A stretch of 64,000 nucleotides of DNA from the NCBI RefSeq assembly GCF_027579695.1, contig NC_083576.1:35639260-35703259 (forward strand), in the 5' to 3' direction. Made by a program: the position numbers and the translations under genes. Below, in pieces: positions 32,394 to 43,470 of the stretch. Each line of letters opens with the position of its first letter. Positions within the stretch are counted from its first letter, which is position 1. The notes under the pieces were generated by a model. It worked only from the letters and a program-made list of their open reading frames with translations. It did no database searches and was not told where the DNA came from. This DNA is from Neoarius graeffei. Its lineage: Eukaryota; Chordata; Actinopteri; Siluriformes; Ariidae.

Positions 32394-33074
32394 ATGGAAT
32401 CCTCCCCGTTCGCCGACCTGGTCCACGCCCTCGCCACGGCTCAGCAAAGCCAGCACCAGGCGCTCGTCACACTCACGCTGTTTGAACAGGTCGCCGAAGC
32501 CTCGGGGTGCTGACGGGAGAGGCACAGCTGGCCGTGCTCAAGCTCCCCGCCGACCGCCGGCTGGCCTACGCAGACCTCCGCCGGGCCATCCTCCAGCGCG
32601 TGGGGCGCACACCGGAACAACAGCGCCAGCGCTTCCGCGTGCTGTGTTTGGAGGAAGTCGGCCGGCCGTTCGCGTTCGGCCAGCAGCTCTGGGACGCCTG
32701 CTGGCGGTGGTTGAGGGCCAACGATTGCGACGCTGAGGGAATCGTCGACCAGGTGGTACTGGAACAGTTCATCGCCCGCCTACCAGCAGGAACCGCGGAG
32801 TGGGTCCAGTGCCACTGCCCGGCGTCGCTGGATCAGGCAGTCGGGCTGGCGGAGGATCATTTGGCGGCTGTTCCGGCGGCAGGACAGCCAAAGACGTCAA
32901 CCCTTCTCTCCTCTTCTCTCTCTCTCTCTCTCTCTCTCCCCTTCCTTCTGTGTCCCGTCCTCGCCCCATTCCCCCACCGCGGAGACGGGGGCCGGCTCCA
33001 CCCCAGCCGGCCCGCCGCACCCGTGGTGCCCTCCCGTTTCTCCCTTCTGTGTCTGTCTCCCCCCCCCTCAGATG
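32394..33074 (+). pseudogene. gag: Gmr1-like gag, copy C (capsid with SCAN-like C-terminal part)
   Basis: It starts MESSPFADLVHALATAQQSQ at 32394. Deletions remove about 160 bp after HQALVTL and a further piece before LTGEAQLAVL, leaving the frame broken near 32510. From 32507 the capsid is readable: PEQQRQRFRVLCLEEVGRPF, then QQLWDACWRWLR, IVDQVVLEQFIARLPAG, AEWVQ and SLDQAVGLAEDHLAA. The spacing of RF...WLR...LVLEQF...LP...WV...AV.L.ED matches the SCAN domain of vertebrate zinc-finger proteins. It ends in a CT-repeat and proline-rich linker (32910-33070). The role in intact elements is particle assembly. Confidence 0.87.
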
Positions 33075-33584
33075 AGTGAGCCCCAGAACACCGGTGCAGA
33101 GGGAAAGCCCGGGCCGGTTTGCTGGCGCTGCGGGGAGCCGGGCCACCTGCAACAACAATGCACAGCAATGGAAGTGGGTGCGGTGGTACGGATCCCCGAC
33201 GTGCCAGAGGCTGCCCTCAATCGGGCCGGAGCGTGTCGCATACCGGTGAGTGTCCAAGGGGCTACATATCAGGCGATGGTGGATTCTGGTTGCAATCAGA
33301 CCTCGATCTGCCAAAGCCTGGTTCAAGACGAGACATTGGGGGGAGCACAGGGGGTGAAGGTGTTGTGTGTGCACGGGGATGTTCACAGCTACCCTTTGGT
33401 GTCGGTCCACATATTTTTCAGAGGGGAAAAATCTATAGTGAAGGCGGCGGTTAATCCTCGCCTTACCCACTCTTTAATTTTGGGGACTGATTGGCCGGGA
33501 TTTCAGGGTTTAATGACGCGCCTAGTAAAGAGTGGGTCCTGCCATTTGACAGGGGGAGGTCCCGTGTTGCTTTGGCGGGAGTAG
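33072..33584 (+). pseudogene. Zinc knuckle and aspartic protease, copy C
   Basis: A CX2CX4HX4C zinc knuckle (CWRCGEPGHLQQQC, starting 33120) is the nucleic-acid-binding part of gag. The protease follows with ATYQAMVDSGCNQTSI; DSG is the catalytic triplet of retroelement aspartic proteases. A second conserved stretch is LILGTDWPGFQ. The frame slips near 33555 (CHLTGGGPVLLW), before the integrase leader, relative to copy D. Confidence 0.86.
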
Positions 33585-35190
33585 CTGTCGCAGAGCCGTC
33601 TACGTCATCTTTGCGTCAGAGTGAGGAGCCGCCGGCTCCTCCTCTCTCTATTGGGGAATCCCTCGTGGATTTCCCATTAGAACAATCGCGAGACGAGACT
33701 CTGCGGCATGTGTTTGACCAAGTGAGAGTAATCGATGGTCAAACGCTCCAGCCAAACGCCACCCCATCCTTCCCCTACTTCGCAGTTATGAAGGATAGAT
33801 TATACCGAGTGACGCAGGACACTCAAACTAAAGAGCGAGTCACACAGCTGTTAATTCCGAAGAGCCGCCGGGAATTGGTATTCCAGGCGGCTCACTTTAA
33901 TCCCATGGCTGGACACTTAGGGCAGGATAAAACACTAGCCCAAATAATGGCCCGATTCTATTGGCCGGGGATTCGCGGCAATGTCCGTAGGTGGTGTACG
34001 GCATGCCGCGAATGCCAGTTAGTAAATCCAGCGGCCATTCCAAAAGCGCCTTTGCGCCCTCTTCCGGTAATCGAGACCCCGTTCGAGAGAATTGGGATGG
34101 ATCTCGTCGGGCCATTAGATCGGTCAGCACGAGGGTACCGCTTTATATTAGTTCTGGTGGACTATGCAACGCGATACCTGGAAGCAGTGCCTCTGCGCAA
34201 TATCTCAGCACGCAGTATTGCGGAGGCACTCTTTCGCGTCATCTCCCGAGTTGGAATCCCGAAAGAGATTCTGACTGATCAAGGCACCTCGTTTATGTCA
34301 CGTACACTGAACGAACTGTATGGCTTGTTGGGGATTAAGCCGATCCGCACCAGTGTGTATCGCCCACAAATGGATGGTTTAGTAGAACAGTTCAACCGCA
34401 CCCTCAAAAATATTATTAAAAAATTCGCGAGTGAGGACGCACGTAATTGGGATAAGTGGCTCGAACCCTTGCTGTTCTCAGTGCGAGAGGTCCCCCAAGC
34501 CTCCACAGGGTTCTCCCCGTTCGAATTATTATATGGGCGTAAGCCGCGCGGCATCCTAGATGTGCTGCGGGAAAATTGGGAGGAGGGACCTTCACAAAGC
34601 AAAAATGAAATTCAGTACGTTATGGACCTGCGCGCAAAACTCCACACACTCACCCACCTAACTCAGGAGAATTTGCGGCAGGCCCAGGAATGGCAAGCCC
34701 GCCTGTACAACAAGGGTACGCGCCTTAGAGAGTTAACTCTGGGAGATAAGGTACTTGTACTGTTGCCCACGTCGAGCTCCAAATTGATCACCAAGTGGCA
34801 AGGACCCTTTGAGGTCACACGGCGAGTCGGGGACGTCGACTATGAGGTGAGGCGAACGGACAGGGGTGGGGTGCTACAGATTTACCACCTCAATCTGCTT
34901 AAACTCTGGAACGAGGAGGTCCCCGTGGCGTTGGTGTCGGTAGTTCCGGAGAAGGTGGAGCTGGGGCCGGAGGTTCAAAAAGGGACATTGGCATCACGTA
35001 CCTCTCCGGTCCCCTGTGGAGACCACCTCTCCCCGACCCAACTCACGGAGGTCGCCCAGTTGCAGACCGAGTTTTCGGATGTGTTCTCGCCCCTGCCCGG
35101 TCGCACTAACCTCATAGAGCACCACATAGAGACGCCCCCGGGGGTGGTAGTGCGTAGCCGCCCTTACAGGCTACCCGAACACAAAAAAAG
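33557..35190 (+). pseudogene. pol: Integrase, copy C (long open block)
   Basis: Continuous reading from RSRVALAGVAVAEPSTSS to the A-run near 35183. Zinc-binding HFNPMAGH (33893) and CTACRECQ (34000); core IGMDLVGPL, ILTDQGTSF and MDGLVEQFNRT supply the D, D and E residues; a GPF motif lies near 34800. The linker LTEVAQLQTEFSDVFSPLPG leads to RT. At 35183-35189 seven A residues replace the eight of copies A and D, so the frame leaves RT. No chromodomain is seen. Integrase inserts the cDNA and leaves the 5-bp TSDs found at copies C and D. Confidence 0.92.
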
Positions 35191-36396
35191 GTGGTTCGGG
35201 AAGAACTTCAGACCATGCTCGAAATGGGCATCGTCGAGGAGTCCCACAGTGACTGGAGCAGCCCGGTGGTCTTGGTACCCAAGGCCGACGGGTCTGTCCG
35301 GTTCTGTGTGGACTATAGAAAAGTCAACGTGGTGTCTAAATTCGACGCGTACCCAATGCCTCATATTGACGAGCTGCTCGATCGACTAGGCATGGCTCGC
35401 TTTTATTCGACACTGGATTTGATGAAGGGATATTGGCAGATCCCCTTGACTCCATTATCCCGGGAAAAAACGGCCTTTTCCACACCGTTTGGCTTGCACC
35501 AATTCGTCACACTTCCTTTTGGGCTGTTTGGGGCACCTGCTACGTTTCAGCGGCTGATGGACAGGGTCCTCCGCCCCCACGCCACCTATGCGGCCGCATA
35601 CCTGGATGATATAATCATTTATAGTAACGACTGGCAGTGGCACTTACAACACCTGAGGGCCGTCCTTAGGTCGCTGAGGCGAGCGGGTCTCACTGCCAAG
35701 CTGAAGAAGTGTGCGATTGGGCGGGTGGAAGTACGGTATCTGGGCTTCCACTTGGGCAACGGGCAGGTGCGTCCCCAAATTAACAAGACAGCAGCAATTG
35801 CGGCCTGCCCGAGGCCCAAGACCAAAAAGGGGGTGAGACAGTTCCTGGGGCTGGCTGGCTACTATCGTAGGTTTATACCTAATTATTCAGACGTCACCAG
35901 CCCGCTGACTGATCTGACTAAAAAGGGGGCACCAGATCCAGTCCAGTGGACGGAGCAGTGCCAGCAGGCTTTCTCTGAGGTAAAGGCTGCACTGTGTGGG
36001 GGGCCACTATTACACTCCCCTGACTTTTCTCTCCCTTTTGTGTTGCAGACTGACGCGTCGGACAGAGGGCTGGGGGCAGTGTTGTCCCAGGAGGTGGAGG
36101 GGGAGGACCACCCCATCCTGTACATCAGCAGGAAGCTGTCGGTGCGTGAGGGGCGCTACAGCACCATAGAAAAAGAATGTCTAGCGATCAAGTGGGTGGT
36201 CCTCGCCCTCCGTTACTACCTGCTGGGGCGCCCTTTCACCATCTGTTCAGACCACACGCCCCTCCAGTGGCTCCACCACATGAAAGATGCCAACGCGCGG
36301 ATCACCCGTTGGTATCTGGCACTCCAACCCTTCAATTTCAAGGTGGTCCACAGGCCCAGGGGCGCAGATGGTCGTGGCGGACTTCCTCTCCCGTCA
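35191..36396 (+). pseudogene. pol: Reverse transcriptase and RNase H, copy C
   Basis: One open block of about 390 residues after the A-run frameshift. RT motifs: SPVVLVPKADGSVRFCVDYR, YSTLDLMKGYWQIPL, FGLHQFVTLPFGLFGAPATF and the catalytic AYLDDIIIYSND (35600). RNase H begins FVLQTDASDRGLGAVLSQE (36045) with the first catalytic Asp, then Glu in STIEKECLAIKW and Asp in CSDHTPLQWL. A 1-nt insertion near 36357 (GGCCCAGGGGCG versus GGCCGGGGGCG in copies B and D) scrambles the last residues. The ATG at 35191 is not the real start; the RT is translated as part of pol in intact copies. Confidence 0.93.
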
Positions 36397-36460
36397 GGGG
36401 GGGGGGGGGAGTCGGCTGCAGGCCGGACAGCCACCCGGCCTGAGTCAGGTGGTGGGGGTA

Positions 36461-36772
36461 TGTGGCAGCGGGGGCGTGGTCAAGTGCCGGTCTGTGACAG
36501 GAGGGCAGAGTCAGGGAAGGTGAGTGGCAGAATCACTACACCTGACGGCAATTAACCTGTGTTTGTGTGTCTTCCCAGTAACTGCGCCCTATTTAAGGAG
36601 GCAGAGGGAGAGCAGAGGGAGAGCTTCCCCGGACGAGACTACAGTGTGTGTGTCTGTCTCTGATTGCTATTTGAATTGTCTACTGAAAAGTGCGGCAATA
36701 AAGCCTCCGTTGAACCCTGATCTCTGTCCTGCCGTCCTCTGTGCTCCACCCACCCATAGGGAACTTACTACA
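36461..36772 (+). repeat. 3' LTR of copy C
   Basis: TGTGGCAGCG to TTACTACA, 312 bp, TATA-like CCTATTTAAGG near 36588 and AATAAA near 36696. TSD GTTAT follows. Confidence 0.94.
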
Positions 36773-37247
36773 GTTATAAACATGGCTAGAAACAAACATG
36801 ACAGTGATAATGATGGTACTTCACAAAGCTTACGTGGAAACAGCTTCCATATCTGTGCGCCAGACTCAAGCGCACAAAGACGTGACTGGGTCCCAAGCAC
36901 GTGCACAACGCACTTCATGAGCACACGCAGCCACTCGAACTGTGCCAGACTCAAGCACGCAAAGGCATGAGTCAAGTCACCTACTGTGTGACCACAACTT
37001 TTAGCTCACATGTATATCACCACCAAAATGCCTCATTTTCATCGATAACCCATCGCAAAGCATCGCAAACCGCAGTGTGACCATAGCTTAATGAGGCGGA
37101 TGTGATGTTGGCTGCAACCCACCAATTGCACTCTACTACGAGTAAAAAATTAACTTCAATTTGAAAAATTATTTGCAGCCCACTAGATGGTGCGTTGCAG
37201 CCCACTAATGGGCCATGGCCCAGTGGTTGAGAAACACTGGTGTAGAC

Positions 37248-38789
37248 TACATGTAAACTACATGTAGTCTACATGTGTGCGCCATCCATTTATGTTTATG
37301 GTATCGTTAACACACATGTTCATAAGCCAAAATGATAAAATGCTGCAGCAGGCTTTCTGCGTACACACATGTGTTGGCTGTCTAGCTACTGCTCAGATTC
37401 ATTAATAGGGTATCCCTGTACTTACTATACCCTGTGTATGTACATGGTGTACTTGCTGTTTTGGGGGTGAAACTCACTTTGATTTTTCCGACAGCGGCTG
37501 GATAGGTCTGTGAGAGATGTTGATTTTGCAATGGCTCTGAAGAAAATCTGCTTGAAATCCCGAGTCCTGGGAACTATGACTTATTATAGGACTTGTTCAC
37601 ATGCAACTCACATAATCATTATATCATTTTCTCAGTCTGTTAGACTCAGGAGCTCAGATTGCAGTTACTAACTTTGTATTATAGACATGCAACTCTTGCA
37701 GTCTTTGTTTTTTGTTACCTCGGTATTAAGTGGCCACTTACATTCCCTCGGTTTACCTGGGTATATTCACTGTCTTATATGTCCATTGAATGTCCTGAGC
37801 AGGAGCTCAGATTGCAGCTGCTAAAATAGTAATAATTTATTGATATAAGGTGTTTTGTGGTCAGTGTACTACACTGTATATGTCATGTGGTAATGCATTA
37901 TATGATAATGCAACTTTCATAAATATTACCATACAGTATATTAGTTGTAATTATGTCTTATGCATATACCTGCAATTCTGACAATATCATTTTCAGTGAT
38001 TAATAAAATGGTTTTGAAAGTGCCTACTTTTAAAACATATTTTTGATATGGTAATTTTCTTTAAGAGATTTCATTTACAATATGTCTCTGACAGCTCAAA
38101 CTTTGAAACTGCAGAGTTTCCCCAGCCTTACTGGGTTGACCACCCCCCCCCCCCCCCGCCCAATCTTCCTGGATCTGCCCCGGAACACCTCTGGCGATAG
38201 CTTTTCCAGTATTTTAACTGGTGGAGCTGAGGAACAGCTTTTTAGCAGAGCGCTACAGTCTTTGCCAAAATCATTCATTCAGCTTTGACAGATCGCGACA
38301 TCCGCTCCTGGAGAGGCGACATTGTTTGTCATCTGTTATTTAGCCTTTAAATGTGTAAGCTACACTTTGCGATGTTGTATATGACATAACATTGCTTGTC
38401 ACACTATACTGAGATGTCGCGGTTGACCTAAGAAACCATAGCCTACTGTGACCAATACTAGCAGGAGAAAGCTCAGTGCAGCACCAATCAGTCAGATGAA
38501 GTTCTTGCTAGATGTAGCGTTGCTGTAACAGAAATCCAGCTGAGGTAAAATTGTAACAGTTCAACTGCATAAGCTAACATACACACACATTGGTGTGTTA
38601 TCCCACAGAGTGGCTACGTAAAGCTGTAGGCTTATGGTAATGTTATGAAAGTGTCAGTAATTTGTATAATTTGTTGTGATCTGTAGCGGACAACATATTT
38701 TGATTAAGGCTACTAATTTAGGCTAGATCGTCAATTCAGCTATGGCTACAATTTAGACTATGGGAGATCGGGAATCATTTGTATCCTCA

Positions 38790-38832
<43 letters not shown>

Positions 38833-38925
38833 TGTTACCATACCTTGAAATTGCTTGGCTTGAAGTAAACTGTTTATTAAATTGTGTTGTTTGTTTAGTA
38901 TATTTTTAAATACATTGTCCATTAC
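37248..38925. other. Non-coding, no gene recognised
   Basis: A C-run lies at 38143-38157 and an (ATA)n microsatellite at 38791-38831. The remaining sequence is AT-rich without a supported reading frame. Confidence 0.4.
38791..38831 (+). repeat. (ATA)n microsatellite
   Basis: About 13 perfect trinucleotide units. Confidence 0.95.
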
Positions 38926-39087
38926 GGTTGTCTGTGTCTATGTGTCAGCCCTGTGATGACCTGGCGACTTGTCCAGGGTGTACCCCGCCTTTCGCCCATA
39001 GTCAGCTGGGATAGGCTCCAGCTTGCCTGCGGCCCTGTAGAACAGGATAAAGTGGCTAGAGATAATGAGATGAGATGAGATGAGATA
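38926..39087 (+). mobile_element. Mermaid-like SINE (2), 5'-truncated
   Basis: It starts within the body (GGTTGTCTGTGTCTATGTGT) and includes GATGACCTGGCGACTTGTCC, CAGCTGGGATAGGCTCCAGC and a GATGA tail. The tRNA-like head is missing. Confidence 0.9.
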
Positions 39088-39344
39088 TTTACTTTCATGT
39101 ACCCATACCAGAGATTTTCACATTGTCTTTAATTCATGTTAACCTAAAGCAGTTGTAGAATCGGCCTACAGTGCACTCAGTGAGGAAAATCCCACTTTTT
39201 ATGCAATGCATGATCAAAATACATGAAAACCAGAAATGCTCCCCCCCCCCCCCCCCCCCATTACAAAAATTAGAGGTTTTAATGATATTTTTACCGCTGA
39301 ACCAAAAATGTTCCCGGTTTTCTTCTCAGAAATCTGGTCACCTT
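39088..39344. other. Spacer with C-run and hAT terminal fragment
   Basis: A C homopolymer lies at 39240-39259. Positions 39310-39345 (TTCCCGGTTTTCTTCTCAGA, then ATCTGGTCACCTTAT) resemble the right end of the hAT-like element at 59683-60793. Confidence 0.5.
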
Positions 39345-39463
39345 ATCCTAGAATGTGAAGTGTGCTGTTTAGGTTGCTATCTATACCCAATTCTCAGCCT
39401 GTTCATTATCACCTGCTCTATCCTCCCTGTTCCCCTATTGCTTGATACGCCACCTACTTTGTC

Positions 39464-39727
39464 TTAAATAGCATATAAATGTCTTCCTTTTGTTTCATTA
39501 TCCCACTGACTTTGCCACGACTGATTTGTCTTTCTCCAGACTATGCTTTTCCCTTCTGATTTCGATAATTTAATATTGACTTTCACATTTCCTTTTTTGA
39601 TTGCTTCTTTTGCTCGTTTGTCTGCTTGTTCGTTTCCAAGGATACCTACATGGGCTGGAACCCACATGAATGTGACCACTCTCCCTTGCCTAATCAACCT
39701 GAAGCTTATAAACAAGACTTCATACAA
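39464..39727 (-). pseudogene. Nimb-type LINE RNase H domain fragment
   Basis: The reading VTFMWVPAHVGILGNEQADK matches the C-terminal RNase H block (W-V-P-x-H-x-G-I-x-G-N-E-x-A-D), including the catalytic Asp of NEQAD. It is followed by KRAKEAIKKG and a tail with WRKTNQSWQSQWD. The N-terminal RNase H motifs are too decayed to place. Confidence 0.85.
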
Positions 39728-40582
39728 AAGATCGAAGTGGCTTTTGGCTGTTCCTGTTGAATACGTGACAAAGAGTTAAATCAGCAGTCTTGTCACTGTG
39801 CTTGACCTTAAGCAATTCCACATCTACACCAGGACTTTTTTTTTGTCAAGTATGTTTTATTCGATACACCAAGACTTTCTAAGATCCAGGTAGGTCTGGT
39901 AGGCCACAGAACAGTTGCTCCAAACTCTCTATCATACACTCCCATGTCTCTTGCTGTTTGGTCACCTATCCAGCCAAAACTTTGCTTTTGCATTCTCTCC
40001 TTCTCCCAACATATCTGCAAAACCCTTTTGTTGGATGCATATCTTCATGTCCCTTTATGTTTATCCAATAATTAGCTGTTAGTTATCTTTGGTGCAGCTG
40101 TCATGGCATTTCACCTGTTTTGACTTGTAGTGCACACACTGGAGAGGTTCTAACTGCACCTAAACACACACTTAGTGCTCGAGCTTGTACGACATCCAGC
40201 TCTGCCAGCACAGATGTTGCTGCTGACCCATACACAATACTGCCATAGTCAAGTCTAGATCTTATTAAGGCTACGTAAATTTATTTCAAAGACTGCCTGC
40301 TAGCTCCCCATTCCAATCCTACCAGACACCTCATGACATTTAAAACTATTCTGCACTTGTTAGCCACATGCTTTACATGCTCTCACCATGTTAGTCTCTG
40401 GTCCAAATAGATTCCTAAAATACGAAAACTTTCAACTGTCTCTATATTATGCCCATATAATTTCAGATTAAACTCCCTATTTCTTTTCTTTGTAAAGAGC
40501 ATAGATTTTGTTTTTTCCACAGAGAATTTAAAACCCCATTTTCCCCCACTTTCCCACTAAGTTGATTCCATCCTGCAATTTC

Positions 40583-41509
40583 TTAATAATGTGTTCGACA
40601 TTTCTCCCTCTTTTCCACAGTGCCGTCATCCGCAAGTAGTGATCTCCCCATGTCCAGCAGAATGTTGTCAAATATGTCATTAATCATTACAGTGAATAGC
40701 ATTGGACTTAAAACACTCCCCTGGGGTGTTCCATTTTCTACAATGTGCCGTGTTGAAAGTTCTAGCCCTATTTTAATTTGAATAGCTCTACCATCTAAAA
40801 AATCCATTATCCAGTTAAAAACTTTCCATCCAATCCCCATACTGTGCAGTTTGTTCATCAGTCCCTCCCTCCATAACATATCATAAGCTTTTTCCACATC
40901 AAAAAATACTGTTGCCACTGCGTCTTTATTTATTGGGACTTTCCTAATCTCATCCTCCAAACATAACACTGGGTCCATAGTACCCCTTCCTCTCCTAAAC
41001 CCACTTTGCCATACAGCCACCTTACCTTCTCTCTCCAACCAATACATAAGTCTCTTGTTAACCAGCCGTTCCATCAGTTTACATACATGAGATGTCAAGG
41101 CTATAGGTCTGTAGTTTTCTGGTTTACTGGCATCCTTTCCAGGTTTCTTTATTGGAACAATTATTGCTTCTTTCCACCTTTCTGGGATTCTCTCCCCTTC
41201 CCACACTTTGCTAAATAGTGATAAAGTTTTAAGTCCCTCCACACTTAAATATTTTAACATATTGTCGCATATTTCATCTTTCCCTGGTGCAGTCTTCCTA
41301 GTTTTAGACAGTGCTCTTTTTAATTCTCCCATACTAAATGGGACATTTTGTTCATCATCAACTCGCCCCTTCCTTTTTAGTGCCTGCAAGTTTTCAGATT
41401 TAGTTTTCTCTCTACCTCTTCTTCCCTCCTCTGACAAATTACCTGAACTATGCACTCTGACAAATATATTTACCATCATCTCTGCCTTTTCTTTGTTAAT
41501 TATTGCCAC
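40583..41509 (-). pseudogene. Nimb-type LINE reverse transcriptase
   Basis: Minus-strand reading of about 308 residues: KTRKTAPGKDEICDNMLKYL, VPIKKPGKDASKPENYRPIA, KLMERLVNKRLMYWL, SGFRRGRGTMDPVL, VFFDVEKAYDMLWREGL and NGTPQGSVLSPMLFTVMIND. The catalytic box is damaged: SLLADDGTVEKRE where F/YADD is expected, so the Y/F is Leu and the downstream residues are disrupted. The remainder, toward 39740, carries frame changes, with pieces such as RSRLDYGSIVYGSA near 40240 still readable. Confidence 0.85.
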
Positions 41510-42190
41510 TTAATTTCCATTGCTCAGTACAGGATAATTTCACTCCCTATTCCCACCCATCTTTTGGATCATCCCCCATACCTCTCCTATCTGAGTAGCA
41601 CTGCCAATTGAGTCATAGTATTTCCTCCAGTATGAGCATTTTGTCTGTCTTATTGTTCTCCTTACTACTGCTTGTGCCTGCTTGTACTGAACAATTTGTT
41701 GGAAATTGTGTGTTCTTTTCAATATCTTAAATGCTTTATTTCTATTCATCACTGCTTCTTTACATGTTTCATCCCACCATGGTACTGCTTTCATCCCACC
41801 ATGGTACTTTTTGGGATGGCTTTTAATGCTGCTGATATTATAGCCTCTCTTATTTTGTCATCAAATATATCTATTTCTGTATTTTGCTCAATCTGACTAA
41901 GGTATTTATTGCTCTCCTTCTGGAATTCCTCCCAATTGGGCCTTCTCAAATATCCATTTCCCTCCCCTACCTTCTGCAGTGAGTGTTGTAGGGATGTTGA
42001 TTTTACATATTACCGGGTAATGGTCACTTCCTATTGTTCCTTCTTGGTATACACTCCAATCTCATATTGGTGCAATATTGCTCGAGACCAGTGTAAGATC
42101 AAGCACAGACTCCTTTCCAATGTGTATATCTATCCTTGTTTTGCAGCCATTGTTTAAGCATACTAGATTATTTTCATCCAACTACTCTTC
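41510..42190 (-). pseudogene. Nimb-type LINE endonuclease remnant and linker to RT
   Basis: Near 42000-42140 the minus strand reads pieces such as NNGCKTRIDIHIG, and GSDHYPV, the SDH motif of LINE endonucleases. Near 41780 it reads AVPWWDETCKEAVMNRNKAF, the conserved linker before RT. Several stops interrupt it. Confidence 0.72.
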
Positions 42191-42192
42191 AA

Positions 42193-42648
42193 TTACTTGG
42201 CCATTATTATCCACTCTCTCACTTCCCCAATTTGTCCTCTAATTGCTTTTGTTAATTTTAATGGATCAATTTTCTTTATGCCTCCTTCTCCCTCAAATCC
42301 TACAACTATGTTAAAAAATCCGGCCCTTTGCGCTTGTTTCTCCTCCTCTTTTCCTTCACTCTCAGTGCCACCTGAGCTAGCTGCATCGTTTTTCTTCCTC
42401 TTACAGCTAGATGCTCTTGCAGAGCTCCTGCAATTCACTGTCTCCCAATCACGTTCCCTCTTCTCACCACTATAATTTCCCTCTTCCTCACAAAATTCCA
42501 TGCTGTTGCTGCCATCCTGCCAGCTGGGTCTGTAAAGGCCATGTATGGATACCATTCTGGACCTGTATAGGCCATCGGTCAATACCCCTGCATGGTGTTC
42601 CCTACACCCACCCCTAAAACAACTAAGTCCCGGTGTCCACAAGTCCAA
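42193..42648 (-). pseudogene. Nimb-type LINE ORF1 N-terminal part
   Basis: It reads MEFCEEEGNYSGEKRERDWE, a Ser/Lys-rich stretch with KRKKND and GGTESEGKEEEKQAQ, then FFNIVVGFEGEGGIKKIDPL and KLTKAIRGQIGEV. The last block resembles, from memory, the start of ORF1 proteins of fish Nimb elements. Reading stops where a deletion joins it to the endonuclease. The likely start is the MEF methionine; upstream in-frame residues are probably leader. Confidence 0.55.
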
Positions 42649-42799
42649 AATCAGTCAATATGTCAAAAGCTGGTATAGTAGTGTACAGTAATGCTTATCA
42701 TGTCTCCGTTCTCAACAAGCGCTTCCGCCAAACCTCCATCACTCTTGCAGCCTCTCTCTGTCCCATCTGAGCATCTCCACTAAACTCCTGCTCAGAGTG

Positions 42800-43403
42800 T
42801 GTTAGGGTTTTGCTGGGAATCAAACCCAGGTTGCTGGTGTAGTGATCCAGCAAACCCCCACTAGGCCACCAGGGGAATGACTGAAGTGCAGAGGTGTGAG
42901 GCGAAAGTAGAGTAGCAAAAAACAGTTTATTTACAATGCAAAAAATCAAAAAAGTATAATCCAAAACACTCAGAAGATATAAGAGAAAAAATAAAAAATC
43001 CAAAAGTTCAAAATCAATACAAAAGCCAATAACCAGAAAAGAAGGGGTAAAAATCCAAACACTCAGAAGATCCAAAAAGTCAAAAACAAAATCCACAAAG
43101 TCCAAAAGAAAGCAAAAATACAAAGAACACAAGGACATAGGCAAGGCACATGGGACAGAGGTAACTAGCACTAAACAGCATAGCAAAAAGACTCCGTGAC
43201 TAGAGGCCAAACTGAGGGAGTATAAATACACAAACTAAATAGAACACAGGTGACAATAATGAGGACTAGGCGGGGCACAAGGCACATGGAAAAACAAAAC
43301 ACAACACACAGAAACAATAGTGGCCTCTAGCAGTCAAAACAAACATGACAACAAAAAGGAATGATAGCGGCCTCTAGAGGCCAACAAAGTCCAAGTCCTA
43401 ACA
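42800..43403 (-). repeat. Solo LTR (604 bp), TSD GAGTG, different family from Gmr1
   Basis: On the minus strand it runs from TGTTAGGACTTGG at 43403 to AAAACCCTAACA at 42800. GAGTG flanks exactly at 42795-42799 and 43404-43408. Inside are TATTTATACTCC as a TATA-like box (near 43220) and AATAAACTG as a polyadenylation signal (near 42925). The long T-rich middle gives a misleading hydrophobic reading frame. No internal domain is attached. The retroelement family is not identified. Confidence 0.82.
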
Positions 43404-43470
43404 GAGTGTGGGTGGAGCAGTAATAGCCAACTAGTTTTTCCCAGCCAAAATTAAAAACTTGTTGCTCTCA

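Larger units (their letters stand above)
32031..36772 (+). mobile_element. Gmr1-like LTR retrotransposon, copy C (full length, TSD GTTAT)
   Basis: Both LTRs (318 and 312 bp), primer-binding site, gag, zinc knuckle, protease, integrase, RT, RNase H and a 13-G tract are present. GTTAT flanks at 32026-32030 and 36773-36777. Order is gag-protease-integrase-RT-RNase H. It is inactive because of deletions in gag and frameshifts, but the integrase and RT/RNase H blocks are free of internal stops over long stretches. The LTRs differ by small indels and substitutions. Confidence 0.96.
31286..37239. mobile_element. hAT-type transposon, short inverted copy (hAT-2), split by Gmr1-like copy C
   Basis: It begins CAGGGGTTCTCAACCTTTTC and ends GGTTGAGAAACACTG, so it is inverted relative to hAT-1. 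The flanks CTGTAGAC (31278-31285) and GTGTAGAC (37240-37247) are an 8-bp TSD with one mismatch. The element proper is about 1.2 kb (31286-32030 plus 36778-37239) and corresponds to the two ends of hAT-1 without its middle. At 31720-31920 it carries the same multicopy-gene fragment as hAT-1 with further damage. Copy C inserted after the hAT. Confidence 0.85.
39345..43470 (-). mobile_element. Nimb/I-group LINE with RNase H, decayed, containing a solo LTR
   Basis: On the minus strand: 5' UTR, start of ORF1, remnant of endonuclease, RT and an RNase H domain after RT. RNase H downstream of RT in a LINE points to the I/Nimb group, known in fish. A deletion fuses ORF1 to the endonuclease near 42190, and frame breaks are numerous. 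The solo LTR at 42800-43403 lies in the 5' region, since LINE-like leader sequence resumes on its far side. The boundaries are approximate. Confidence 0.75.

Noticed and set aside
32769..33470. 233-residue minus-strand frame, Arg/Glu-rich
   Set aside because: It is the antisense of the GC-rich capsid, CT-repeat and zinc-knuckle region of Gmr1-like copy C.
38082..38288. Small frame with a proline run (MSLTAQTLKLQSF...)
   Set aside because: The proline run comes from a C homopolymer and there are no splice signals or recognisable domain.
42698..43231. 177-residue hydrophobic minus-strand reading frame resembling a membrane protein
   Set aside because: It lies almost wholly in the T-rich middle of the solo LTR at 42800-43403 and has no domain or start context.
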